Source: Hydra vulgaris
Lineage: Eukaryota; Cnidaria; Hydrozoa; Anthoathecata; Hydridae
Direction: 5' to 3'
DNA: 64,000 nucleotides
Assembly: GCF_038396675.1 (NCBI RefSeq)
Contig: NC_088927.1
Span: forward strand, 33,654,501 to 33,718,500
The translations under genes and the position numbers were made by a program. Position 1 is the first letter of the stretch. Each line of letters opens with the position of its first letter. Below the pieces are notes generated by a model, which saw only the letters and a program-made list of their open reading frames with translations, was not told the DNA's origin and ran no database searches. Positions 1 to 10,301 of the stretch are shown here, one piece after another.

Positions 1-2447
1 TTCTTGAAGCGAGTTTCTGCCGTCTATAGAGAGAAATTAATTTAGTTTTACGGGTACTTGCCCATGCTATATTGGCGTATGATAGATAGCTGTGTATAAA
101 GGAAAAATAATAAAGTTTTAAATTTTTTTACAATAAATAAGATCTTGCTTTATTGAGTAGACCAATGTTTTTTGAGATTTTTGTATTAATGGTATTTATG
201 TAGGAGCTCCATGATAAATTCTAGTTAAGAAGCACACCAAGAAATTTAGATGATTGAGTTCGTTCAATAATTATGTTGTCTATGCTAAGAGTTGGTAAAA
301 TTGACGGGGTAGCTCTTTTACTTTGGTTGGAGTGAAATAAGATGTATTTAGTTTTGTACAAGTTTAATGACAAACTGTTAGCTCTGAACCATGTTTTGTT
401 AATTTGTTCTGTTGTGTTAAGTTTAATAAGTTCTAAGTTTGCGGTTATAAAAACGTCACAAGTTGAGCTAGAAGAATAGATTAGTGTCGTCGGAAAAAAT
501 TATGCAATCTTTGATGAGACTTTAGGGAGGTCGCTGAGATAAATTAAAAATTATGCAATCTTTGATGAGACTTTAGGGAGGTCGCTGACATAAATTAAAA
601 ATAGGAGAGGAGCTAGAATAGATCCTTGAGGGCTCCTACATTTGATTTTTAGTTGTTTTGAGTTGTAAAAGTGATCTATCGTAACACTAAATTTATAGCT
701 TGATTTTTTTATGCCATATTTTTCTATTTTTTTAAGTAGTATTAAGTGGTCTACTGTGTCAAACGCCTTTGTAAGATCAATAAAGACTCCTAATACAAAT
801 TTCTCATAGGATCTAAGATAGCATGTTCCGTTGAATGTTGTGTGTTCTATTAAATATTTATACAGTCTGCTGTAAATTATTCTTTCAAAGAGTTTAGAAA
901 ATATAGGGAGATTTGAAATTGGTCTATATTTGCTTATTGCAGACCTTTAAATATAGGTACAATTATTGCTATTTTTAACTTGTCTGAGACAACCCCGTTT
1001 TTGATTGAAGAGCTAAAGATATTATAAATAGGCCTTTTTATTACAGAAAAAGCATAAAGTACAACATTGCCAGAGATGTCGTCAATACCAGAGCTTTATT
1101 CTTTTTGATTGATTTGATTGCTATTACTAGTTCCTCAAAGTTTAGATCACTATCTAGCAATTAACTCACAATGTCACTAAAATAATTTTGAAATGATTTT
1201 TATAAGCCTTTTATTGCCAGTTTTAGACGCCAGGTATAGACCAGCGTTTACAAAAAATGATTGAATATTTCTGATATATCTTTTTTGTCTTTGTACTCAA
1301 TATCGTTTTTCGATATTCTGGTAGGTAATATGTCAGAAACTATTTTATTTTTACCAATAATTTTTTTCATAACTTCCCACGTTTTCTTTATATTCCAATT
1401 ATTATTTTTTAATTGTTCAGAATAATTTCTTTTTTTAGATTTTTTTATTTTATTTTTTCAAACAGATTTTTATATTCTTTATCAACATTAAGATTAGCTT
1501 CGTTTTTGTTTTTTAAATATTTGATGTATAATTTTTTTGAAGATTTTTTTATTTCGCATGTAATCCAAAGATATTTAAAATATTTTGTTTTAATTTCTAT
1601 TCCTCTTCTTGGGAAATGTTTGTTATAATATTCAAGAAAGATATCGAGAAATAGACTATAAGCAGAATTTGTGTGTCCAAGGTTACATTCTTGGTATATA
1701 CTTATCCAATTTATTGTTGATAAAGATTCTTTAAATTTAAGCAAAGAACGTTCATTCAATTTTCATTTCAAGATTTTTATTTCAGAATTGTTATTTATGA
1801 TTGCAAGCTCAACAAAAGAAAAGAAAATTGGAAAGTGATCCGAAATATCAGTTTTAATTATTTCTGTTTTTATAGACTTATCTAGAAAGGAGTTAGTTAG
1901 AATATTATCTATAGCACTAATAGAAGTTGTTGTAACACGAGTTGGTTTGTTAATGATTGGGAAAATGTCGTGATTAAATATATTGTCAAAAAAGATTTTA
2001 GTATTAGGGTGTTTATTTTTAAACTATCTATGTTAATGTCATCGATACAGAATTGCTTTTGATAAAAGTTTGTTGCAGATAATTTGAAAATTGAATAACA
2101 TCGCCCTCAGGTGGTTTTCTACAACAAGTAGAAACTACAATGTTTTTTGTATTTTTAATTATTATCTCAATTGTTAGGACCTCACTATCAGAATTAGAGA
2201 TCGAGATGTCTTTTCTAATTTTGATATCGTAATCATTACGAATGTGAACTAAAATTCCTCCTCCCCTTTTGAGTGTTTTTCTCTGAAACGAAGTAATTTT
2301 ATAATTAGGTATTATCTTATTATTAGATAATTTGGTATTATCCTATTATTAGGTAATTAGATCCTCTGAAAAATTTGAATTCTTTTGAGATGACTCATCG
2401 TCACACCATGATTCTGTGAGACAAATCATGCTAAATAAAAAATTTGC
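1..2447 (-). mobile_element. LINE (non-LTR retrotransposon) copy A, endonuclease C-terminus plus reverse transcriptase, decayed
   Basis: On the minus strand, broken frames read first through an APE-type endonuclease (ICLTESW near 2420; a RGGGILVHIR segment near 2250-2280) and then through a reverse transcriptase. The RT shows GVFIDLTKAFDTVDH near 745-790, a PQGSIL segment near 620-650 and FSDDTNLFF, the catalytic-aspartate block, near 472-498. Between them lies a lysine-rich linker, open from 1759 to 1445. This is the layout of CR1/L2/Jockey-like LINE ORF2; assignment to one clade is not possible by eye. Many stops and frameshifts make it inactive. The copy stops at about 2447 where an hAT-like element is inserted, and its 5' part reappears at 7711-8385. 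Confidence 0.85.
499..600. repeat. 51-bp tandem duplication inside the LINE A reverse transcriptase
   Basis: Two near-identical 51-base units start at about 500 and 551, each opening TTATGCAATCTTTGATGAGA, with one visible mismatch (CTGAGA versus CTGACA). The unit is 17 codons long, so it adds residues beside the FSDD block without shifting frame. Confidence 0.9.
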
Positions 2448-2649
2448 AAGGGTATATGGTGTCTGTGGCCATTTTTCAATTGGCGCCGCCCCACCCCTCC
2501 CCACCCCCCTTATAAAAATAAATCGTTTTATGGACATTCGTGGTGAACTTTCGATATTTATTTACAATTTAACCTTTTATTGCTTTTACAATAGCAAATG
2601 ATTTAATCATATCTTCTAAGTCCAATTCTTTTGCAATTGCTTTTTCTAT

Positions 2650-3687
2650 TCATAACATTGCCAGACCATCCATTTTATCCTGTGTCATTGTTGAGCGAAT
2701 ATACGTTTTGATTAATTTCATCTTGGAAAAGCTTCTCTCTGCTATTGCAACAGATACAGGTAGAGTTAAACGTAGTCTGAGAGAGACAAATAAGTTTCCC
2801 AAAGCTGCATTCAAATTGTTTGAACAAATAAAGTCTAATATATTTCTTGGAGAGTAGTTTCCCTTATAATGATTTCGCAAATATTTCATCTCTTCAAACA
2901 AGTCAGTTCCAGAAACATCTTTCAACTCATTGCAAGATAATAATTTTTCTAAATCTATGCATCTTTTTAGTAATTCATCTTCAGTAATGTCCTTGGCATT
3001 TAAACTGTAAAGAAAGTTGAACTGATTATTATGCTGCATAACATTTCAAACCGATCCTGCAAAGATCCAATAGCGCGATCTAAAATGCTGTTGAAGAAGT
3101 TAATCTTAAAATTATCTTCTTCAGTCATTAATTCCTCTTGACTTTCATAAGCAAACATTCTTTTTTTGGTACGACCACGGTTTTTTTTTAATTCGGGCTA
3201 AATATCTAGCTCAACAGACAATTTTCTTGCAGTTTCTAACATCTTTTGAAGTTGTTCATCAGTTCTATAATCTTTAACATACTCCAAAGTGTTAGAACTT
3301 AATGAAACAGCCTGAGTAATATTTAAATTGACTTCTTAAAGAGATTTACTTGTTATCTCAATCTGACTTAGCACATAATACCAAGTGATAAGGCAGCAAA
3401 CAAATTTAAAGTCAATTTTCTGCAGTAGTGCTCTGGACTCAGATTTGTTTTTGGTTTCTGTTACTGAAGATATAGGTAATTCGATATTCCAGAAGCTTTC
3501 TAAAGCTTGTATTATCTCTCTCAGTTGATGTCTTAATGAGTTTAATGCATCAATTCTACTTGCCCATCTGGTTTCACAAAGTCCTTTCAAAGTTAAACCT
3601 TTGACAAATTGACGTAAAACGTTCCATCGCTGAGTTGAAGATGAGAAAAATACAAACAAATGTTGCACAATGTCAAAGAATGTTACT
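2650..3687 (-). pseudogene. C-terminal half of the DUF4371-type hAT transposase
   Basis: Minus-strand reading 3668-3336 gives FFSSSTQRWNVLR and a GLCETRWASRIDAL block, the signature RW region of ZMYM1-like transposases. Reading 3039-2650 gives the hAT dimerisation tail, with VAIAERSFSKMKLIKTYIRS and DKMDGLAML near the end. Between them (3040-3335) the frame is broken by several stops. The upstream border is 3687, where the inner hAT begins. In active relatives this C-terminal helical region mediates transposase multimerisation. Confidence 0.8.
3680..3687. other. left flank of the inner hAT insertion (candidate target-site copy)
   Basis: GTTACT at 3682-3687 recurs at 6034-6039. Removing 3688-6039 rejoins the outer transposase in frame (AVGSC-LVT-FFDIVQHL). 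Only six of the eight bases expected for an hAT duplication match. Confidence 0.55.
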
Positions 3688-3704
3688 GACTCCGTGATTT
3701 TAAT

Positions 3705-3765
3705 AAATCTAATTAAAAATTTAATTTGTTTTTGACAAAAACAAATTAAATTTTTAATTAGATTT
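3705..3765. repeat. perfect AT-rich inverted repeat, 29-bp arms
   Basis: Arms 3705-3733 and 3737-3765 are exact reverse complements around a 3-base GAC spacer. It lies just inside the left border of the inner hAT, followed by further AAAATCTAATT-type repeats to about 3850. Confidence 0.9.
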
Positions 3766-3928
3766 TTTATTAGATTTTTTAATTAAATTTTTTTAAAAAA
3801 TCTAATTAAAAAATTTTAATTAGATTTTAAATATTTTATTTAGATTTTAAATACAAAAACTTTGTATAAAATGGTGCACTTTCTACTTAATTTCATTAGT
3901 TTACCAGTGGAATACAACTTGACACATA

Positions 3929-5800
3929 TTGTTCATAGTGAAAAGAAATATTCTTGCCTCATTTCAACGATCAAAAATGTCACCAAGAAAAAATAAAATC
4001 TGGAGATATTTTCAAAAAACAAGTGACAGTGCTGAATGCAAGGCGTGCAAAAAGTCTTTGAAAACAAAAGAAGGAAACATAAGCGGACTTTATCGTCACC
4101 TCGAAAAAAAACACAGCCAAGATTACGTTGAGTATTCTGAAAAAACTGACAACTCTCTTCTTCCTCCTCCTAAGAAGAAACAACGAACCATGGTTGAAAT
4201 GCTTGAAACAAAGTCCAAATATGACAAAGACAATTCCATTCAAAAACAGTTTGACTCTGCAATGCTGGATTACTTTTGCACTGATCTGGCATTCTTTTCA
4301 GCAGTCGAAGGAAGAGGTTTCAAGAAATTGTTTGACATTGCAAACCCTAAACTGAGCCTTCATCACAGAACAACATATTCAAGAATATGTTGTTCTGTGA
4401 TGAATATGTTGTTCTGTGATGAAAGCTTTCAATTCGGTCAAGAGAAGTTCAAGCTGGAATGAAGAGCATAATAACGGAGATTACGCCAAATTTAAAAAGT
4501 GCTGCATTTACTTCTGACCTTTGGACTTCTAGAGCTCAGGACAGCTACATCTCTTGGACTTTTCATGCTATTGACGAAAATTGGAGACTACATCACTGGA
4601 CACCCCATGTCCAACAGTTCCCAGGCAGACACACAGGTATCTTAATTGAAGGAAAGCTGAATTCTTTCTTAGAAGAACTAAATTTGCCTGCTGATTTGCC
4701 AATGTACTGGGTGAACGACCAGGCAAGAAACATGAAACTTGCAGTCAAATTGTCAAAGCGCCTTGACCAATACTTGTGCAACAATCATATTTTGCAATGT
4801 GCAGTTCGAGACTCATTTGGAATGACTGCTGGAATGGATGATGCGTTGCGAACGTGCAAAGATTTGGCTTCTTTAACTCACCAGTCAACAGTTGCAGCTG
4901 AGTTGCTTGAATCAGAATCAGACGCTCAAGGAATCAATTTTAGACAGTTACGCCAATCTGTTGACACAAGATGGAATAGTGAACTGGATTGCATGGCTTC
5001 TGTCCTACATCTAAAGAATGCAATTATCAGCTTATGTGCAAATAAAGATATTTTTTCTTCAAAGACCATCAGTGCATCACAGTTAAAATCAATCGAGGGA
5101 GCAGTAGAAATTTTAGCACCACTTAAAGAAGCTACACAAACGTGGTCGGCTGAGTCTATTCCAACAATTAACACTGTCGCCGATTCTCTTTATTTAATCC
5201 ATGACAAAATTGATCAATTTATTGAAACAGATGGAAAAAATGGCTACGGTGTCATGTATGCAAAAAACTTGAAAAGCTGCATTGAGAAAAGATTTCCTCT
5301 TTGTCACACTGGAAACTTATTGAGTGCTGCAGCAAACTACTTAAATCCTGCTTTAAAGGGACTTCACTTGAAGCTCTTCAAAAAATTTCAAACAACAAAA
5401 GAATGGTTAGCCTCACAGGTTAAGGATAATATTGAGTGCCAACCTGTTGCCAGAGTCCTTTCAGCAGATTTGTCCCTCTAATTCAAAACTGAAGCGCAAG
5501 TTAAACGTCAGACTTGAAACACAAGAGCCAACATCTGAACTGAATCCTATTTTGACTTTCCGATTCTTGATTGGTGGAAATTGCATTCAAATACATTGCC
5601 AGAACTCTCTTCATTAGCTTGACAAATTTTAGCTATTCCAGAAAGTTCAACTAAATCAGAGAGAGTTTTTAGCTCAGGTAGAAATGTCGTCTGATCATCC
5701 AGACACAACTTACACCCAGAAAAAGTAGAACAAATCATCTTAATCAGAGAAAACATTGTCTTGTTGAAAAAGTTTGGCAAAAAAATTCTAAATTAATATT
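3929..5800 (+). pseudogene. BED-finger hAT transposase, three frames, inactive
   Basis: An open frame from 3929 (or the ATG near 3977) to 4462 begins with a BED zinc finger: KIWRYF, then C-x2-C in ECKACKK and H-x4-H in RHLEKKH. A second open frame, 4459-5481, carries the RNase H-like core with FTSDLWTSR, HCW-like segments and the DTRWNSELDCM block. A third piece, about 5555-5790, reads DWWKLHSNTLPEL, then SERVFSSGRNVV and an HPEKVEQI tail, the hAT dimerisation region. Breaks: an inverted/tandem duplication at 4361-4421, a 1-base frame slip near 4460, and stops after 5481. Family members cut and paste DNA using a DDE core; this copy cannot make a full protein. Confidence 0.88.
4361..4421. repeat. 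20-bp inverted repeat followed by a direct copy inside the transposase
   Basis: 4361-4380 and 4383-4402 are exact reverse complements (arm CATCACAGAACAACATATTC) with a 2-base spacer. The right arm is then repeated directly at about 4403-4421. Confidence 0.92.
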
Positions 5801-5814
5801 TGAAAAAGTTGTTT

Positions 5815-5882
5815 ACATTTGACAAATGTCATTTGTCAAATAATTTGTCATTTGACAAATTTGTCTATTTGTCAAAACCATG
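5815..5882. repeat. GACAAAT/ATTTGTC inverted repeat cluster
   Basis: Alternating TGACAAAT and ATTTGTCA motifs fold on themselves downstream of the inner transposase and may be subterminal transposase-binding repeats of the inner hAT; that role is inferred. Confidence 0.6.
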
Positions 5883-5940
5883 TTTAAATTTTTTTTTTTT
5901 TTACTTGGATTTTAATAAATTTTTTTTCAAAAATTGTTAA

Positions 5941-6030
5941 ATTTCTCGTCTCCTCTTGTTCTCGGTCTCACGAGAAGTACTAACTTCTCGTCTCGGCCTC
6001 GTCTCGGTTTGAAAAAACCAAGTCTCGCTC
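5941..6030. repeat. CTCGTCTC/GAGACGAG-rich right end of the inner hAT
   Basis: Repeated TCTCGTCTC and its reverse complement around TCTCACGAGAAGT, ending CCAAGTCTCGCTCAT next to the outer transposase. Its base composition is unlike both neighbours. It could instead be a short independent insertion. Confidence 0.55.
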
Positions 6031-6033
6031 ATG

Positions 6034-7355
6034 GTTACTAAACAGCTTCCAACAGCATTATTGACAACTAAATTCAGTGAATGAGATGAGTAAGGAACAT
6101 ACAAGGCTCGTGAATTAAGATGAAGGATCTTGGCTTGAACTCCGTTTTGTTTGCCTCGCATGTTCGATCCATTATCATACCCTTGTCCTCTTAAATCTTG
6201 CATAGAAATTCCATGAGAATCCAAAGTTTCTAATATTTTTTTAGTCATTCCAGCGCCTGTAGTATCAATAATGTCAATAAAACTTAAAAAAATGCTCTCT
6301 TATATCAACGTAGCTTTCCTTTTCATCTGGAGTGGGCAACATTGACATAAAACGTAGAATTATTGTCATCTGTTCAGTATGGGAAATATCTGGAGTACAG
6401 TCAACAATAATTGAGTAGTATTTGCTTGCCTTCAAATCAATTACTATTTTTTCTTTGACTGCTTTAGATAAAATTTGAATAATTTCATTTTGAATATTTT
6501 TACCCAAGTAATGACTGTACATTTCTTTGCTTTTTATTCTCCTGATATGCTCTTTCATCACAGGATCAAACTTGCCAAGCAGTTCCACTATTTTCAAAAA
6601 GCAACCATTATTGTCATCATAAAGTTTATCTGAAGTCCCTCGCAAAGCTACATTTTGGGACCCATGAAATTTTATAATGGAAAAAGTTGCTCTAAGACAT
6701 GCCGCCAGTGTTTTGTAGTTTCGTCCATTTGTCTCTGCTGAACTGCATCAATTGTAGATGAACCTTTGAACCTTTTAATAAGATCATGCCAGGTCATGTA
6801 ACAATTCAAACGATCTAAACTTGTCTCGCAAGCATTCAATCTGTTATTTAAGTTTTTCCATTTTGATACGCCTTTACCAGAAACCTCAGTAATCTATTAT
6901 TCGAATTGGACCAATTTTGACCAGTAGATCTGTCAATGACATAGTATTTTTAGGCCAGCTTCCAACATCCAAGTAATTATCGGAGATTTCTGGTTAAACT
7001 GCGCTTGTTGTAGATTCAATGACGGCGTCCATTTGGTTGCTTGCTTCAGAATGATTACAATTGAGATCATTTGATTGTTGATGGTTAGTTGATGGCTCAC
7101 ACTGTAATCAAATTTTTAAATATTACTTAAATTTTTAATGATATTCTAGTCAAATTTAATATATGATGAATTGTTAAATGATTTTCTTACCTGAATGTTT
7201 TGAATACTTTCAGAATTAATAGATGGTTCTGACACAACTTCTGAGCAAGTTTTTAAATGCTTCTCCAAACTTCCCTTATACTTTGACAGGGAAACATCTT
7301 TTTCTTGTTTTCTTTTTAGGTTTTGAGCTCCTGAAAATTTTTTCTTTCCAAACAT
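6034..7355 (-). pseudogene. N-terminal half of the DUF4371-type hAT transposase
   Basis: Minus-strand pieces in order: 7355-7146 begins MFGKKKFSGAQNLKRK, the basic start usual for this family. Around 6985-6900 reads NYLDVGSWPKNTMSLTDLL. Around 6870-6700 reads GVSKWKNLNNRL and MDETTKHWR. 6645-6274 contains VIDLKASKYYSIIVDCTPDISH and EQMTIILRF. 6248-6040 contains LDSHGISMQDLRGQGYDNGSNM and HSLNLVVNNAVGSC. The GYDNGSNM block is the family hallmark. The TTF zinc-finger segment expected between the second and third pieces is missing, and there are several stops, so the copy is dead. Confidence 0.82.
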
Positions 7356-7619
7356 GATGGTTGTTTTTCGTCTTTTGAAACATTTTTTTGTTCACTTAAA
7401 TTTGTAAAGAGTAAAAAATGTAACATGCATTGAATTGAGTTAGCTTCATAAGCAAAAACTTGTTCAAAGTGGATTATACCAGTAGTACTGTATCAACTGG
7501 TTTTTTAGAGTTCCCACAATTATGGAAAATTTTCTTTAAAAAAATTCTTTATAAAATTGAAATCTTAATCTAAAAACTATTTTAATTTTAATTTATATTT
7601 ATTTTTAATTTTTTTTGTT

Positions 7620-7710
7620 TTTGAATTTTCTATTTTTTTTGGCGCCTTCTTTCAAGCGGCGCCTGTGAGCAAGTGGTGCTTGGCCACGCTGTTGAGCCGG
7701 CCCATTTAAA
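7620..7710. repeat. GC-rich terminal block of the outer hAT
   Basis: A TTGGCGCC motif, a GGCGCC repeat and a GAGCCGGCCC end form an island in otherwise AT-rich DNA. Similar GGCGCCGCC sequence stands near the other end at 2484. This supports 2448-7710 as one element. Confidence 0.6.
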
Positions 7711-8385
7711 CTTCTGATATTGGTGTGTATCACAATGAAACTTTTTATATCTGTTTCCATTTGCGTTTTAAAAGTTAATATCAAAGTATTGCAAGTTAAA
7801 ATATAATCCTTTAAAAAGTTGTTTACTTGCGTCATAAAAGTCGTGAAGTAAAATGTTGTTATCAGTTTTAAAAAAGTTTAATTGTTTCGAAACAATTAAA
7901 CTTTTTTGAAACGAAATTTCGTTTCAAAGTCGATTGTTTCGTAAGACAATGTGCATGTTTAAGAGTTTATTTTTACAAAATTGAGGTTAGGCATTTAACT
8001 TATTTCCGAAACTCTCGTACAAAATTTTTTTCATAATTGATAACTGCAAACTTACCTTCTTTTCAGTGTCTTTTTATTTCTTCCCAGAGCTTTTTTCGTT
8101 TTTCTAAGGTTTCATTTGCGTAATTTTTTAATTTTTACATTGATGAATATTCCACTGCCCTTAAGTTTTTTTGCTAAAGATAATATATATATATATTTTT
8201 TTTCATGAAAATTTAAAAACTTTGGAATTATAGTTAGCGGCTTGTCTACTTTTACTTGTTCTATTCGATGGGTTCTTTCAATTACTATGTCCTCCGCAAT
8301 TCCCAATTGGTTTTTAAAAATACTCTTGAGTATGTTAGCACAGCCATTCCATGTTTCAGAGTGAGATTCGGCTAGTTTTAATAAA
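7711..8385 (-). mobile_element. LINE copy A, 5' part: ORF1 C-terminus and endonuclease start
   Basis: On the minus strand 8370-8106 reads SETWNGCANILKSIFKNQLG, then IVIERTHRI and PKFLNF...LAKKLKGSGIFINV, resembling LINE ORF1 RNA-binding proteins (Transposase_22-like). Near 7760-7711 SFIVIHTNIRSLN is the start of the APE endonuclease, whose next residues are found beyond the hAT at 2447. ORF1 is cut at about 8385, where another LINE's 3' end begins, so copy A is 5'-truncated. Confidence 0.78.
7870..7927. repeat. two adjoining perfect palindromes
   Basis: 7870-7907 is a 38-base palindrome centred on TTTCGAAA. It runs straight into a 22-base palindrome, 7906-7927, centred on AAATTT within GAAACGAAATTTCGTTTC. 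Both have no spacer. They lie between ORF1 and the endonuclease of LINE A. Confidence 0.9.
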
Positions 8386-8389
8386 AATT

Positions 8390-9160
8390 TTAATAAAAGA
8401 ACAAATTATTATAATCTAATTTCTGTTTGAATAAAGCAAAAGTCAGTTTAGTAAAAAAATCAAAATTTGGTAAGTCTATTTTGTTCCAAAGATAAGAACC
8501 TCGGTAAGAAACAAAAAACTGGTCTTTGCTTTTATGGCAAAAAGGGGCAATAAGATTGTTATTAATACGAAGATTATATTTGTTTTTAGGTTTAGGACAA
8601 TAAAGATTTTGTAAAATACTTGGCGACAAACTTTTCTACATTGAAGCATAAAATATTAAAGACATTTAGTTGATATACATTTAAAACATTCATTTCTTCA
8701 AAAAGTTGTTTCTGACAAACGTAAAGAGATTTTAGCTTTGTTCTATGTGTGCTTCCCATATAATATTAGCGCAGTTTATAAATGTATGAATGAATAAAAT
8801 AGTTGTGTTAACTGGTCTTTACTTAATATATTTCTTGATTAATAAGAATTCCGATGCATTTATTAAATTTTATTGGAGGTATTATCAATATGATTTTTCC
8901 AAGATATATTTTCGTCAATGTATACGCCGAGAAACTTTGTAATTTTTTCTCTTTTTATTATCAATTAAAAGGTCTGGCAAAATATGGGGCAGTTTCTGAT
9001 TATCTTTTTAAAGGTGGATAAATAAGTGTCTATTTAGTTTTTTTCTATATTTAGAGATTTATCTATAATACCAAGGGACTGTTTTATCTTTAATACCATA
9101 ATACCAAGGGTTTATCTTAATACCATGACATTTGCTTTTTTTAACAGGATTTGCTTACTG
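8390..9160 (-). mobile_element. LINE copy B, reverse transcriptase C-terminus and 3' end
   Basis: The minus strand reads KITKFLGVYIDENISWKNHI near 8960-8900, then GSTHRTKLKSLYVCQKQLFEEMNVLN near 8765-8690, and finally an open stretch 8629-8390 with SYRGSYLWNKIDLPNF and a LFFY stop. These are the post-catalytic RT segments of a CR1/L2-like LINE. A short CCAAGGG...TTTATCTTAATACCAT repeat (about 9068-9128) interrupts it. It abuts the truncated ORF1 of copy A. Confidence 0.78.
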
Positions 9161-9690
9161 ACGGTCTCAAATGCGCTGGATCAATAAACACTCCTCGTGT
9201 AAAACAAGAATCTTTAAAAGAGTTAGTTATATAGCGCGTAAATTAAAGAATAGCATACTCGGTTTAATTATTTTCTTAGAACCATATCGGTTATCGTATA
9301 GTATTTCATTTTCAATAAGAGTAGATTCGGTAATACATTATTATTTTTTAAATTTTGAAAAAATATGTAATAAAAACAGTTACAGTTCCATTATACTTTC
9401 AAATATACGTATTTAATACAATGCCCATTTTTAGTTTAATGTTAATTACCCTATTTATAAGCTATAACCATCTAAACACTAATATTAAAAAAAAGCCGCA
9501 AAATATAAACGAAATTTTGTTTTTCAAAGTTAATCTTACCTTAGTGTAAATGTTTACTTACTACTTTATTTTACAGCAGTATTAAATTTTGTAAGTCTGC
9601 AATAGATGTTTTAGATGATCTTGTTGTAATGCTATTTATGTTTTTATGTTGTTCATTAGCTCCAATTTTGCCAAATATTGCTAGTTAAAA
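9161..9690. other. AT-rich stretch with no supported feature
   Basis: Two overlapping small open frames on the plus strand (9171-9416 and 9355-9549) match nothing I recognise and have ordinary local composition. They are not called as genes. Confidence 0.5.
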
Positions 9691-9691
9691 T

Positions 9692-9762
9692 TTATCGTTT
9701 CCACCAACAAGTACGGCGGCCGAAAGATCATTTAGTAGAAAACCTTTAATCCACAACTAAAT
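9692..9762 (+). pseudogene. hAT transposase dimerisation-tail relic
   Basis: The plus strand reads LSFPPTSTAAERSFSRKPLIHN and then stops. P-x-SxxAERxFSR is the conserved start of the hAT C-terminal dimerisation domain. Nothing upstream of it is recognisable. Confidence 0.75.
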
Positions 9763-9957
9763 TAGAAATAGATTTCGCTTTTGAATACAGGATTTAGACA
9801 CAAGCAAGTGTACAAGGTCCACAAAATTTGGGTCCCACAAAGAAAAGATAAATAAATTGATCTTGACGACTTGATTATAGTGGACACTAGATCTTATCTG
9901 AACAATTTTTTTGTGAAAGGTGAATCTCGTTAGGTTATTTCTCGTTAGGTTATTTCA

Positions 9958-9994
9958 AGTCGTAGATAGGGCCGGCGCGGCCCTATCTACGACT
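9958..9994. repeat. perfect GC-rich hairpin, 17-bp arms
   Basis: AGTCGTAGATAGGGCCG at 9958-9974 is the exact reverse complement of 9978-9994, with a GCG spacer. It is a GC island in AT-rich DNA. The GGGCCGGC core resembles the end of the outer hAT (near 7700), so it may be two element ends joined head to head. A CTCGTTAGGTTATTT direct repeat precedes it. Confidence 0.9.
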
Positions 9995-10301
9995 ATTAAA
10001 GTCAAAGCCAAGAATTTAATCTGGGCAATACACAGAGTTACTGAGCCGACCTTACTAAACAGGGAGTAAAGGATACATGTTGTCTTTTTTGTGTTTTTAT
10101 GTGAGTATAAAGCCAAAGTGTAATTTAAAAAGCGTATATAATCATGTATATGAGAATTAAGAATTTAAGAAGTGTATTAACAATTAACAATTTTAAACTT
10201 ATATAAACAAAATGGAGAATAAATTAATTTTTACAAAATAGAAATTTTAAATAATCTATAAAAATTCCAATACTAAGAAATAAATTAATGAAGAAAAAAA
10301 A
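9995..10301. other. region 3' of PLA2G6, probable 3' UTR and spacer
   Basis: AT-rich sequence directly downstream (in gene sense) of the PLA2G6 stop. I could not locate a convincing polyadenylation signal close to the stop. Confidence 0.4.

Larger units (their letters stand above)
3688..6033 (+). mobile_element. inner BED-finger hAT transposon nested in the outer hAT
   Basis: About 2.35 kb of foreign DNA interrupts the minus-strand DUF4371 transposase and carries its own plus-strand transposase (3929-5800). The borders are inferred from where the outer reading frame stops and resumes and from the shared GTTACT flanks. Terminal inverted repeats are not convincing: the right end is a GAGAC/CTCGT-rich block (5941-6030) and the left end is an AT-rich palindrome (3705-3765), so one end may be rearranged. 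Confidence 0.75.
2448..7710 (-). mobile_element. hAT-like transposon of the TTF/DUF4371 (ZMYM1-like) type, itself split by another hAT
   Basis: Minus-strand coding pieces at 7355-6034 and 3687-2650 belong to one transposase interrupted by foreign DNA at 3688-6033. The ends carry GGCGCC-containing GC-rich blocks (2484-2512 and 7640-7710) of the sort found at the termini of such elements, for example GGGCCGGCTC read inward from 7709. The element sits inside the endonuclease domain of LINE A, whose reading breaks at HTNIRSLN (about 7711) and resumes at LANFLFSMICLTESW (2447). A clean 8-bp target duplication was not found; some LINE codons seem to be missing at the junction. Confidence 0.75.

Noticed and set aside
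5547..5780. Minus-strand frame opposite the inner hAT
   Set aside because: It is antisense to the recognisable hAT dimerisation tail on the plus strand.
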